Assembly (NCBI GenBank): GCA_029216955.1
Contig: JANAVB010004137.1
Coordinates: 87,657-151,656, forward strand
DNA from: Iris pallida
Lineage: Eukaryota > Streptophyta > Magnoliopsida > Asparagales > Iridaceae
Length of the DNA: 64,000 nucleotides
Direction of reading: 5' to 3'
Positions 33,777 to 44,300 of the stretch are shown here, one piece after another (the first letter of the stretch is position 1; each line of letters begins with the position of its first letter). Below the pieces are notes generated by a model that saw only the letters and a list, made by a program, of their open reading frames with translations, made no database searches and was not told the origin of the DNA. The position numbers were made by a program, and so were the translations under genes.

Positions 33777-33964
33777 AACGTTAATCACTTCGGTTACGTC
33801 ACTGTACCGTCGTGAGCATGCAAATAGGATTAGACTCATAGGATCTCATCCACGTGTCTTGACTCCTTGTTGATCTCTATCTTTGATTATTTATTTAATC
33901 CTCGACTTGTATCCTGCTTGAAATTCTTCAAACGGCTAAAGTGTTTTCTGTTGTTACAGTTAAG

Positions 33965-35246
33965 ATGGACTCTCAGGACAGGAACAACGCTTCCCTGAAC
34001 ACTCCACCGAATGCAGGAGGCTTTTTCACGTACATGGCCACACCAACACAAGGAGGCTAGCTCACTCATATGGGCAATCCGCCACAGCCGCAACACTCGA
34101 GATTCTGCAGAGACGACATTCCACCACCTCCGCAGTTTCCTCCGCAGACTCCACCACCAGCACCCGTTCTGCCACCAACACCTGTCCTACCGCCAGTCCC
34201 GCATCTAGTACGTGTTCCACATCCAGTTCCAACCATACACCCAGCACCTACGATGTATCTAGCACCATTTCTGCCTCCGCCCCCAGCACTGGACAATGTC
34301 ACACTCTTGGAGATCTTCCAGTAACAAGCCAACATGTTCCACGACACCTTGCGAGAGGCTCTTCAGATTAGAGATACTCCGCGACAGTGCCCTGGAACTT
34401 CCCAGAACTTCATGGATCTCTGGCCTAGGGAGTTTCATGGACGGAGGGGATTCTCTACGCTGACGAGTGGTTGGAGAACGTTGAACGATAATTGAAGATG
34501 GCCCGAGTCCCAGAAGATCTGAAGATCGAGTCAGCTAGTGGACAGCTTTTTGATATCGCACGGACGTGGTACCAAGGCGAGCCCCGAATTTTTTGCTCCA
34601 GACGTAACTTGGGAAGGAATTCAAGCGACTGTTCAAGAAGAAATTCTATCCGTACGTAGCACGAGAGGCGTTGATGAGACAGTTCGAGCACCTAGAGCAG
34701 GGCAACCACACCGTCGACGAGTACACATCGGAGTTTTTTTGTCGCAGCCGCTTCGCGGAGAACTTGGTCGGCACCCCTGAAGACAAGGCATAACAATTCA
34801 GGAAGGGACTATCGCACTAGATTCTTCTAGCCATCGCCATCAGTCGAGCCGCCACTTACGAGGAGATTCTGGAGGCCGCCCAAGCTGTAGAAGAAGAGCT
34901 GAGTCGTAAGCCAAAGAGGAATCGAGACGCGTTCGGAGGGGGCAACAACCAATCATCACCAGCAAAATGTCCCAACATTCCAGGGAAGACCACAACACAG
35001 CAGCATCAACAGCAACCACGAGCAGCCCCACAACAAGTTTAAGATGTTCCCACCTGCCAGTACTGCAAGAAGAGAGGCCACGTCCTAGAAGACTGTCGTA
35101 GATGGTTGAGGTTGTGCTATATTTGTGGATCCAACCAGCGTCTATCTTGAGATTGCCCAAAGAAGAATATGACTGTACCACCACTACCAGCCGCACAGGA
35201 AGGACAAGCTTATACCATGATCACGGAGGATGCGACAACACCATAA
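33965..35246 (+). pseudogene. Ty3/gypsy gag of element A
   Basis: The ATG at 33965 opens MDSQDRNNASLN. A Pro-rich segment follows (34070-34324), then the gag core in shifting frames (FMDLWPREFHG; ADEWLEN; TWYQGEP; APDVTWE; FEHLEQGNHTVDEYTSEF). The C-terminus has one CCHC knuckle (CQYCKKRGHVLEDC, 35054-35095) and a second, damaged one. The core matches the retrotransposon gag domain found in chromoviruses. At least three frameshifts and several stops are present; many stops are TAA where the neighbouring family pattern suggests Gln (CAA to TAA). There is no pol after it: sequence passes straight to the 3' block. Gag would form the capsid; this copy is dead. Confidence 0.85.
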
Positions 35247-35388
35247 GAGGAGCTGGCAAAAATTTCCAATAGATATTGGCAGTAGTATAGATAGGCCTAA
35301 AGTAAACCTTGATTTGTTTAAGAGGAATTGAATTTTTATATACAGCAGTTAAGTTTGACTATTTCATTCTAGTAGATCACGGCTCATT

Positions 35389-35425
35389 AAATTTCGAGGA
35401 CGAAATTTGTTTAAGGGGGTAGAGT
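35389..35425 (+). other. Conserved 3' block and polypurine tract of element A
   Basis: AAATTTCGAGGACGAAATTT, then GTTTAAGGGGGTAGAG, directly before the LTR start TGTCAACCCC. Confidence 0.82.
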
Positions 35426-35732
35426 TGTCAACCCCTTGACCAATTTTATCCTCTTGTTTATACCCATTTTTTCTCATATAATTGTTATGTTTTATATTTG
35501 TTTTACTTAAAATATACCAATAAAAGGTTCAAAGGGGGTAATAAAAGGAATTGGGGACTTTGCAAAACGGATTTCCCCAGGGACCCAAATGCAAATATTC
35601 GTTTTCAATTTGAAACAGTTGACCGTTTATATTCACCTTGTATTCATATTGATCCCAAATTCTTGTGATAAACCCAGGAGTTTTAAACCAAATTCTCCCT
35701 CTATCCAATCTTCTTTGATCAATTTTAGAATT

Positions 35733-35744
35733 CTCCTATATATA
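35733..35744 (+). promoter_or_regulatory. TATA box of the A LTR
   Basis: CTCCTATATATACATATGG, followed by AACCCTAATACACTC and a leader, the same layout as the other gypsy LTR promoters here. The truncated 5' LTR has lost this region. Confidence 0.6.
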
Positions 35745-38700
35745 CATATGGATCAGGCATCCCCCTTCCCCCTACGAACCCTAATACACTCGCCCCTTTT
35801 TATCACAAGGAGAGGTCAAAGAGCAGCCAAGGTTTCAGAAGAGGCTTCGCTTGCAAATCAATATAGGTAACTAACCTGCTCTCATAGCTTGCCATCTCTG
35901 CTATTATTAAAGGATTTAGTAGATGGTAGTTGGTCCTATTTGATTTAATGCCTAAAAGGGACCTCTGTTAAACTAATAGATGGTAGCCCTTCTGTACCCA
36001 TGTATCTGTAGGCAGGGAAGTATACGATCATGGTCATGTCAGGTTGAGTCTACGAGTAGATAGGTACTGGCTTAGTAATTGTATAGATTCCTGAAAGGAG
36101 GTACTTCTCTAATACAAGCTAAGTATCAGATAACATAAACTCTCGGGTATCTGTTGATAAGAGATAATTTCATATACCAGGTACAATAAACAATATGGGT
36201 ATTATCATACAGGGAAAAGCTAATGTCCTGTTCACATGTGAGTGTACCAAGTCTAGGTGAGAGTAGGACTCGACTATATATATATATATCCCAACGATAG
36301 ATGTCTAACCTATATAGGTACCCAGTATAATGGAGGGATGTGCAGTTGAACCTTTGGGCAGTCCCTGTACTCATATCGGCTACGTAATAATCTGAACAAG
36401 AAGGGAACACCTAAGAGTATGGGGATCTCCTAGTTATAGAGAGTACCTAAACAGTATTAAGGATATCCATGGTATCTGGGTATCGAATAGGATAACAAGT
36501 CATCTTAGGAGGGGGGTTCTCCTGTACCCATAAGTCAGTAGGATTGAGTACATATATAGGTTTCACAGATAGTCAATTCGTGGGCTTGGAGTATTAGCTG
36601 TACCAAGTCGAAGGGAGTGTATTGTACGACTAACTAGGATAGGCCCTATAGGACAGGATGGTATCCCTACCTAGTAGCAAAACATACTATAGGGGTGTCA
36701 ATGTTAGTATGGAGGCATCTCATAGAGTCCATCTGTGGGTACTACCTGTAAGTCCTATTATAACATTAGAACCTGTAACCAAGGGTACATGCAATGGTCA
36801 TCAGTTCCAGGAAACAGGGATGACCATGTCAAGTATTTACTAATAGGATAGGCATGGTCTAGTACCCCCCCATTGAGAACAGTTGGGTCTTTCAAACAAG
36901 GTATCAGGGGAAAAACCTATTGTGTAGTAGAGTATACATGGTACTACCTATATATTCCAATGTGAGAAGGGTTCCTACAGATAGCCTCTAGACTAGGTTT
37001 TGATGGCAGCTACATATTGTATAAATATTACATTAATATGTAGTACTACAAGAGGCTGTCTTAGATTAGTGCTACAAACATATAGTATCGGGGTTAAGAA
37101 GTTAAGTATCTATAGAAACTCCAGTACCAGATAGGTAACAGAGCATAGATGTAGGATTTGCCTATCCTAAATGCCAGTTATCATAGCAAATAAGTAATCA
37201 AGACCAGATTGCTTGATAACTGGCTTACTGGTACCAGTTTACCATTGAAGTGAGTTTCACTTGGTATTAGTTACTTGGCATCAGTCACACCCTAGTTGTA
37301 GATGACCTGTACTTGCCTAAGAATGGCCTCGGTGCCTTACCTAAGCTATTAAACTCTATTACATCAGGAGTCCTGATGGAAGGAATTTCAAATCCTGAAA
37401 TTAGCAAATCCTACTGATACAGACAGAGTATTATCCTATTCAAATGTCCCTTGTGCCCTAGTATAAACCTGTGAGACTCCCTAAGATGTTAGACTTCTAT
37501 TGCACCTAGGATACTGAAAGGGCACTATCCTTGACAGCAGGCAAGCACCTGTATAGGAGCACCCATCAGGCAACATTGCTGATATAGGGCATGGGTTAGG
37601 AGTTTTACACGTGTGATGAAACGAGAAGTACTCTATTGACAAGCCCCAGGGGATCCTGAGGCATGGATTCCCGGGTACCTAGCATATTATAAAAAGAAGA
37701 GGTGTGGTTAGAATTCAGGATTGTGGTAGTTCCTAGTTGATAACTAAATTTGTGGAAGCTGATGTCGAGCCTGGTACCTAAGTAACTGAGCATATCGGTT
37801 TAAGGAGCAAATTCCAGATTCCAGACTTGACATCTAACTCCTGGTGTCACCTTGTATTAGGTATTTGACTGCTAGTCGAATCATGAAGTCCAGGCTACCC
37901 AGGTCAGCCAGGCATATGATATGTTGTGAAACAAAACCACACCAGAAAAGGATATGTATAGCATACCCAGGGTTAGCTTGTTGTGTGACAACTCCCCTTC
38001 CATATAGCTACATATAGACACTAGAATTAGGTGATATATAGTACCAGGAAGGCAAAGCTATAGGTCATAGGATACAGGATACGAGCCATGACCCAAGATA
38101 ATTCATGATTCCCTAGCAAACAAGCAAAGACCAAAGGGAGGACTACATTTAGGAAATACCTGAAAGGCTGGACAGTAAGAGTCAAAGAGAATATTATGTA
38201 CAATTCTTTGTGAGCAGTTGGTAGTATAGAGGTTAGTAGCATATGAGGCAATAGCAGGATATATAGGAGGGTTTATACATGATTGATTGCACAGGACATT
38301 GAGGGTTGCATATGAAAGTCATGTGCCAGGTTAGCAGGATACAGAAGCATGCAGTGTGGGGTTCTATTCTAAGGGCTGTTATGTATACCTAGCATTGTAG
38401 CTATGACAATAAGCCTGTTCCTGAACAGGGTTCCATAACATAGATAGGATAAGAGAACAAATAAAAGACCTAGAAAATAACTATATGCATATAGCTTTAT
38501 TAATGTATTGGTTCATACAACTGGTTTCTTGGGACTTGAGAATTGCATCAGAACCTTACCAGCAGCTCAGGACCAAAGGCAAGTATACCTTGCCTCCTTC
38601 TATAGTTTTATTTACATGCAATTCATTTCATTTTTCAGTCTTTGATTGTTTATGGACATGTGCTCTTCGTGTTATATTATGTTGAGTTATTTTTATTGCA

Positions 38701-38828
38701 TATAGCCGTGTTCATGTTTAGCCTTGTGGTTCACACTTGGAGTTGTTTTCACCAGTACTTTATTTGAGTCGTGTCATAGAACAAGTGCATGTAGTGAAAT
38801 GTTAAACCTTTGATTATCATTTTACACA

Positions 38829-39034
38829 ACCAGAGAATCCACACTCAGGACGAGGGTTGATCAGTGCATTAGAGAGTCCACACTCGGGACGAGGGTGTTT
38901 GTCGTGTTCATTGGCACCAGAGAGTCCACACTCAGGACGAGGGTGTTTGCCGTGAGCTAACCAGAGAGTCCACACTCGGGACAAGGGTTAGTGCTTAGTT
39001 CAAACCCGTGAGTCCACACTCGGGATGAGGGTTT
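38829..39034 (+). repeat. Five-unit tandem repeat in the 3' LTR of A
   Basis: The same five GAGTCCACACTCGGGACGAG-type units as at 32961-33167, with several C/T and A/G differences. Confidence 0.92.
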
Positions 39035-39618
39035 GGTTTTCCATTGAACTCGTTCACTTGTTCTCCCGACAGTTTATTTATGCGTAGTTGTTCTAGTGTT
39101 CATGTTCATGGTCATTTATCGTGTTTCCGTCTTTTTTGCTTATTTTCTTACGTATGATAAAACTGTTAGATAGGTATGTTTATATGTATCTTGCTATGTC
39201 CTCTGAGGACCTGATTATCTCTTCAGGTTTAGCCGAGTTTGAGTCAGGAGCAGACGAGAGGTTTTAGTCAGCATCAGACCGCAGTGCTTTGTAGTTGAGG
39301 TCGTCTTGATTAGCAGGTTGTATTCAGATAGTATATTTCATGTATTTTTCTCTTTTCGTCTATTGGTAGTGGATTTGTGTCCATCGGACGTGACATTGAT
39401 TCTTGGAAACATTCAGTTATATTCATTATTGTTCAGTTTCATGTCTTATTCATTGATCTTGGTTGTGACTTGATTGTTTTGTGGATGAGATATAGATTAC
39501 CATGAGCCTCTAGACTACCATGACTCGTGTATATTAGACATCATTTTACCATCGATACTGCGGCGTTGGCTGCGCTTGGACACGTTTCGTATCCTAAAAG
39601 CGGGTGCGGGTCATGACA

Positions 39619-40363
39619 GAGTCTACTTTGGAGCAGTTGCAGAAGACTAGAAGTTGCCGTACCCGCTGATTGCAGAGTTTCTCGATGTCTTCCCTGAAGA
39701 GTTGCCAGGATTTTTGCCAAATCGAGATATGGAGTTCAGCATTGACTTAGTGCCCGGATCAGCGCCAAAGTCCCAGTTTGCTACAAGATCAACCCGAAGG
39801 AAGCTGCAGAGTTGAAGGCCCAGATTGATGAGTTGGATGGCAAGGGGTTTATTCGGTCCAGTGCTTCATCCTGGGGAGCACCAGTACTCTTCCTGCCAAA
39901 GAAGGATGGGACTGTTAGGATGTGTATTGATTACCGCGCACTCAATAAGATCACCATCAAGAATAAATACCCGTTGTCGCGGATTCATGACCTGTTTGAC
40001 CAGCTTAGTGGAGCTAAGGTCTTTTCCAAGATTGACTTTCGGTCGGGGTATCATCAGATGAAGGTTCAGGAGCAGGATATTCCAAAGACAGCTTTCAATA
40101 CTCGCTATGGCCAGTATAAATTCTTGGTGATGCCGTTTGGACTCACCAATGCCCCAGCAGTGTTTATGAACTTGATGAATAAAGTTTTTCATAAGTATTT
40201 GGATAAGTTTGTCATAGTATTCATTGACGAAATTCTGATCTATTCGAAGACCGAGGAGGAGCATGTGGAGCACCTACGAATTATTTTGGAGATTCTACAG
40301 AAGGAGAAGCTGTATGGGAAGCTCTCGAAGTGTAAGTTTTCTTGGACAGATTGGAGTTCTTAG
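39619..40363 (+). pseudogene. Tekay/Del-type reverse transcriptase of element B
   Basis: Sequence begins immediately after the LTR of A, in the region just before RT ([20 protein letters not shown]). After a frameshift near 39778 the RT is open for about 185 codons: [53 protein letters not shown] (catalytic Asp), [16 protein letters not shown], and motif C reading [13 protein letters not shown]. The last should be FIDD, so the second catalytic Asp is Glu. The frame shifts again at about 40345. Everything upstream (gag, protease, 5' LTR) is missing. Confidence 0.93.
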
Positions 40364-41138
40364 GGCATGTGGTGACTAGAGAAGGGATTTCTGCGGATCC
40401 CAAGAAGATTGAAGTTGTAGAAGCATGGACAACTCCCAAGTCAGTAGCAGAGATTCGTAGTTTCCTGGGGCTATCAGGTTACTACAGAAAGTTCATGAAA
40501 GATTTTGCCAAGATAGCAGAGCCAATGACGAAGCTTACGTGGAAGGACGAGGAGTTCATCTAGAGCGACGCCTGCCAGTCAGCATTTGAAGAATTAAAGA
40601 GAAGACTCACTACAGCACCAATTTTAGCTTTGCCATCAGGATCTGAAGGGTCATCATCTACAGCGATGCATCAGGAAAAGGCTTGGGATGTGTGCTAGAG
40701 CAGAACAAGAAGGTCATTGCTTATGCTTCTAGACAGTTGAGGCCTCATGAGAAGAATTATCCTACACATGACTTGGAGCTTACAGCAGTCATTTTTGTTT
40801 TGAAACTGTAGAAGCACTATCTGTATGGAGAAGGAGTGGATATCTTCACAGACCATAAAAGCCTGAAGTATGTCTTTACTCAGAAGGAATTGAATATGAG
40901 ATAGCGAAGGTGGCTGGAACTTATGAAGGATTTCGACATCAACCTGCAATACCATCCTAGGAAAGCGAATGTGGTAGCAGATGCTCTCAGTCGATATCCT
41001 GTTGCTATGTTCCTTACTATGGATCGGCATCTTCTAGAGGATCTTGAGAGTCTGGGGATTAAGATTGTTCTTTCGGGAGTTAGAGGGCAAGCTGATGCAC
41101 ATAAAGATACAGTCGGAACTGTTAGAGAAGATCAATGA
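40342..41138 (+). pseudogene. Element B RT thumb and RNase H
   Basis: [18 protein letters not shown] and FLGLSGYYRKFM (thumb) lead to a TAG at 40561-40563 in the place of a conserved Trp. RNase H follows: [53 protein letters not shown] and [10 protein letters not shown]. Further TAG codons stand at usual Trp or Gln positions (for example about 40809 and 40901). A frameshift occurs near 40640-40660. Confidence 0.92.
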
Positions 41139-42542
41139 GGCCCAGTTTCTAGATGAGGGATTCCGATGTCTCAGAGGTCAGGTAGAGACAGGATTGTTGG
41201 ACGATTTTACTATTGCAGATGATGGACCCCTAAGGCACGGAAACCAGTTGTGTGTGCCCAAGGATTTACGGGAGAAAGTTATGTAGGAGGCCCACCAGTC
41301 GCAGTATTCTATTCATCTTAGATCCACCAAGATGTATAAGGATCTGTGGGAGTATGTTTGGTGGTATGGGATGAAACGAGAGGTTGCCAGATTTGTTTCC
41401 AGATGCCTTGTATGCCAGTAAGTCAAGGCAGAGCACCAGAGACCAGCGGGATTACTCCAACCTTTACCTATTCCGAAATGGAAGTGGGAACACATAACCA
41501 TGGACTTCGTCTCTGGTTTACCGCGTACGCCCAGTGGCAAGGATGCTATTTAGGTTATCGTGGATAGATTGACGAAATCTGCTCACTTCATTCCATTCAA
41601 GGTAGGGCTGTCGACTGAGAAGCTTGCAGACCACTACATGCGTCAGATCATGCAAATTTATGGAGTGCCAGTAAATATCATCTCAGATAGGGACAACCAT
41701 TTCATATCACACTTCTAGAGGAGTCTACAGATGAGCTTGTGTTTACAGTTGAAGTTCAGCACCGCCTATCATCCACAGATGGACGGGCAGTCCGAGAGGA
41801 CCATCTAGACATTGGAGGACATGCTGCAAGTTTGCACACTCGACTTCGACGGTTCGTAGGAGGATCACTTACATCTTGTGGAGTTTGCCTATAACAACAG
41901 TTATCAGGCTAGCATTGAGATGACCCCGTTCGAGGCACTATATGGGTGGAGATGTTGCCACACCTTTATCTTAGGACGATGTTAGAGAAAGGAATTTGCT
42001 TGGGCCAGAGATGGTGGTAGATTCGGCCGAGAAAGTCAGATTGACCAGAGAACGTCTCAGAGTTGCACAAGATCGGCAGAAGCACTAGGCGGACAGCAGC
42101 AGACGGCCTCTAGAGTTCACAGTTGGGGATAGAGTGTTCCTGAAGATCTCGCCAACCAGAGGCGTCATTCGATTTGGCAGAGGCAGGAAACTCAGTCCGA
42201 TGTACATCAGGCCCTTCGACGTGACTGCGCGGATTGGCGAGGTAGCATATCGACTAGCGCTTCCTGCTAGTTTGGAGGGAGTGCACGACATTTTTTACGT
42301 ATCTTAGCTTCGATGCTACATTCCGGACCCGAGCCATGTGGTGGACTATTCAGATCTATAGGTGGGTCCGAGCTTGACCTATGAGGAGCAGCCAGTAGAG
42401 ATCCTTGATCAGAGGAAGAAGCAACTACGAAATCAGACTATACCACTTGTTTGCGTCATGTGGAGGCACCACTCTCTGGGAGAGTCCACATGGGAGCGCG
42501 AGGACGAGATGCGAGAGCGCTATCCTAGTTTGTTTGCTTGAC
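41044..42542 (+). pseudogene. Element B integrase with C-terminal chromodomain-like tail
   Basis: The zinc-binding N-terminus (EAHQSQYSIH ... CLVC) is followed by the core with Asp in [10 protein letters not shown], Asp in IISDRD and Glu in GQSERT. Then come [16 protein letters not shown], the GPY/F-like region (RKLSPMYIRPFDV) and a tail ending LTYEEQPVEILDQ, WRHHSLGESTWEREDEMRE, RYPSLFA and a natural stop. The tail pattern, together with the AATTTCG 3' block, indicates a chromovirus of the Tekay/Del type. At least six TAG codons and several frameshifts interrupt it; most TAGs stand at conserved Trp or Gln positions. Confidence 0.9.
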
Positions 42543-42617
42543 TGTATTTGTGTTTTTGGAAAATTTTCAATAAATGACTTGTGTTAAAACAATTAATTGT
42601 GATTTGTTTTGTTCTCC

Positions 42618-42657
42618 TCGAATTTCGAAGACGAAATTATTTTAGGGGGAGAGAATT
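42618..42657 (+). other. Conserved 3' block and polypurine tract of element B
   Basis: CGAATTTCGAAGACGAAATT, then TTAGGGGGAGAGAAT, next to the LTR start TGTAACTCC at 42658. Same layout as in A. Confidence 0.82.
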
Positions 42658-44300
42658 TGTAACTCCACCTTTCTATTTTTGGAAAATATTTTAGTTACTA
42701 AATAATAACAAGTTTGATTTAAACCATTTCGAATAATAATAGTTTATGATTAATTATTTTTATAAATATTTCGTGATTGCTTTGGAGGGAAACTTGAATT
42801 TTTAGCTAATAACTAATTTTTAAATTTATTTGGAGTGGTCCCCACTCCTAACAACTTGCAACAACCTATCTAACAAAATTTTGGGTCGTTTATGCAATTA
42901 ATAAAAAGGGGGAGGACTTATGTGAATTATTTATGAGAGAGGGGGACCTGTTTATAAATGATTCTGGGCGGAGGGGCTTAGATCCAAATAGTGCATCTCT
43001 ATATTTTCTCATCTGAGGAAAGAGAAAGCCACTCTCTTCTTCTTCAGACCATTTCCCAATCGAGCTCATTTCTTTCCTCTTCAACCGTCCCCAACCCTAA
43101 CCCTAATTCCTCCGTAGAGATGATGCCGAGTTCGACGGAGAGGGAAATCTCTTTTCCGGCGGTGAGTCATCTTCTGACGCGAATGCGCGTAGATCAAGGA
43201 GTTCCCGATCTATACTCTTCGACGGTTCTCTTCTGGTCACGCGGTGACGACGAAGGTCTTCTTCTCCACGCGGTTCATCTACTCGACAGGAAGAGCGGAT
43301 GGCTTCCACGATTGCTTCCCCGACCCTCTCGGTTCGACGTCGTGTCCTTGTCCCATGCTTTGTAGAGGTGGGTTCTTCGGTTAAATTCCACTCATTTGTT
43401 CTTTATTTCTTCTGATCTACAATCGATTCGATCTCTCGTTGGATTTTCATATCAACGTGTTTTCTCAGCAGTTGATCGGAACGTTTGGATCGAGCGAAGC
43501 TTCGTCTGACCAATATGTGTTGTGGTGAGTCGTTCATTACTTCTATCCTTTTCTTTTGTTGAGATTTACATTCCGATCAGAGTTGTTCGGATTGGAATTC
43601 TGGGAATCAAACTGGAATTTAAATTTCAATTAATTGATGAGAATTGCTTGAGTTTTTTTTATCCTCGATCTGTTCTTCCATGAATGTTGCTTCCCCTTGA
43701 ATTTTGTTGTTAGAGTTGAATCAAATCTGTTTAACAAACTATCTGATCAGAATTTTTACTGTTTTGAAGAGTTGTGTTCGAGTACCCAGATATGAGTCTT
43801 TACTACTAGGATTCTGCCAGTACTGTTCTGGACATTCGTTATGGTATTTGAATCAATTTTCATGTAGCTGCCAGGTACTGCTCTTAACTACCTCAAACGA
43901 AACTATGTTAGCTGTCCCATAGCAAATCTATGTAGTGCAATATCTTCATCTCCACTATTCTCAAATAACATTCTTCCCTCCTTAGAAACGTAGGAACTAT
44001 TCACAATTATGGATTTCTGCTTTCATCCCTGAATTGTCAATCACCGTCATAACCTTGGAAAACTTGTCTTCCCACCTTTTCTTATTAAACATATAATATT
44101 TCCCGTAATATGTTTTTGTATTTCCTTCAGCTTGCTAATATGTATCCAAAATTTAACTCTATGTCATACCACTACATGTGTTCCAATCACGTTCTTATAC
44201 ATTTTATTCGTACCTGACCAATATTATAATTCGGTACACTCCATCTTGTATTTATACTCTAGTATCAAGTCTCAGTAACCCAATATCACCTTTAAAATCC
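42658..44300 (+). repeat. 3' LTR of element B (end not resolved)
   Basis: Begins TGTAACTCCACC directly after the purine tract. It includes a TCTATATTTTCTC region near 43005 and a CCCTAACCCTAATTCC segment (43090-43110) like other gypsy LTR leaders. The frame at 42991-43365 (124 codons) lies in this region; I see no known domain and do not call it a gene. No second copy is available to fix the right border. Confidence 0.55.

Larger units (their letters stand above)
31016..39618 (+). mobile_element. Element 'A': gag-only LTR element with 4.2-kb LTR (TR-GAG-like)
   Basis: Order on the plus strand: 5' LTR (truncated, 31016-33751), primer-site-like block, gag (33965-35246), the AATTTCGAGGACGAAATT block, purine tract, 3' LTR (35426-39618). 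No protease, RT or integrase lies between gag and the 3' LTR, an interior of only 1674 bp. This matches the non-autonomous TR-GAG class. In about 100 aligned bases near the start of the shared LTR part I counted 3 differences, so it is the youngest large element here. It lies against the pol of element B, apparently inserted in it. Confidence 0.82.
35426..39618 (+). repeat. 3' LTR of element A (4193 bp)
   Basis: Starts TGTCAACCCCTTGACC and ends GCGGGTGCGGGTCATGACA. It contains a TATA box near 35734 and the five-unit tandem repeat. Its second part (36888-39618) is the direct copy of 31016-33751. An LTR above 4 kb is unusually long for a gypsy element outside the Ogre group. Confidence 0.83.

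Noticed and set aside
42991..43365. 124-codon plus-strand frame after element B
   Set aside because: It sits in the expected leader part of B's 3' LTR, has no recognisable domain and is Ser/Arg-rich by composition.
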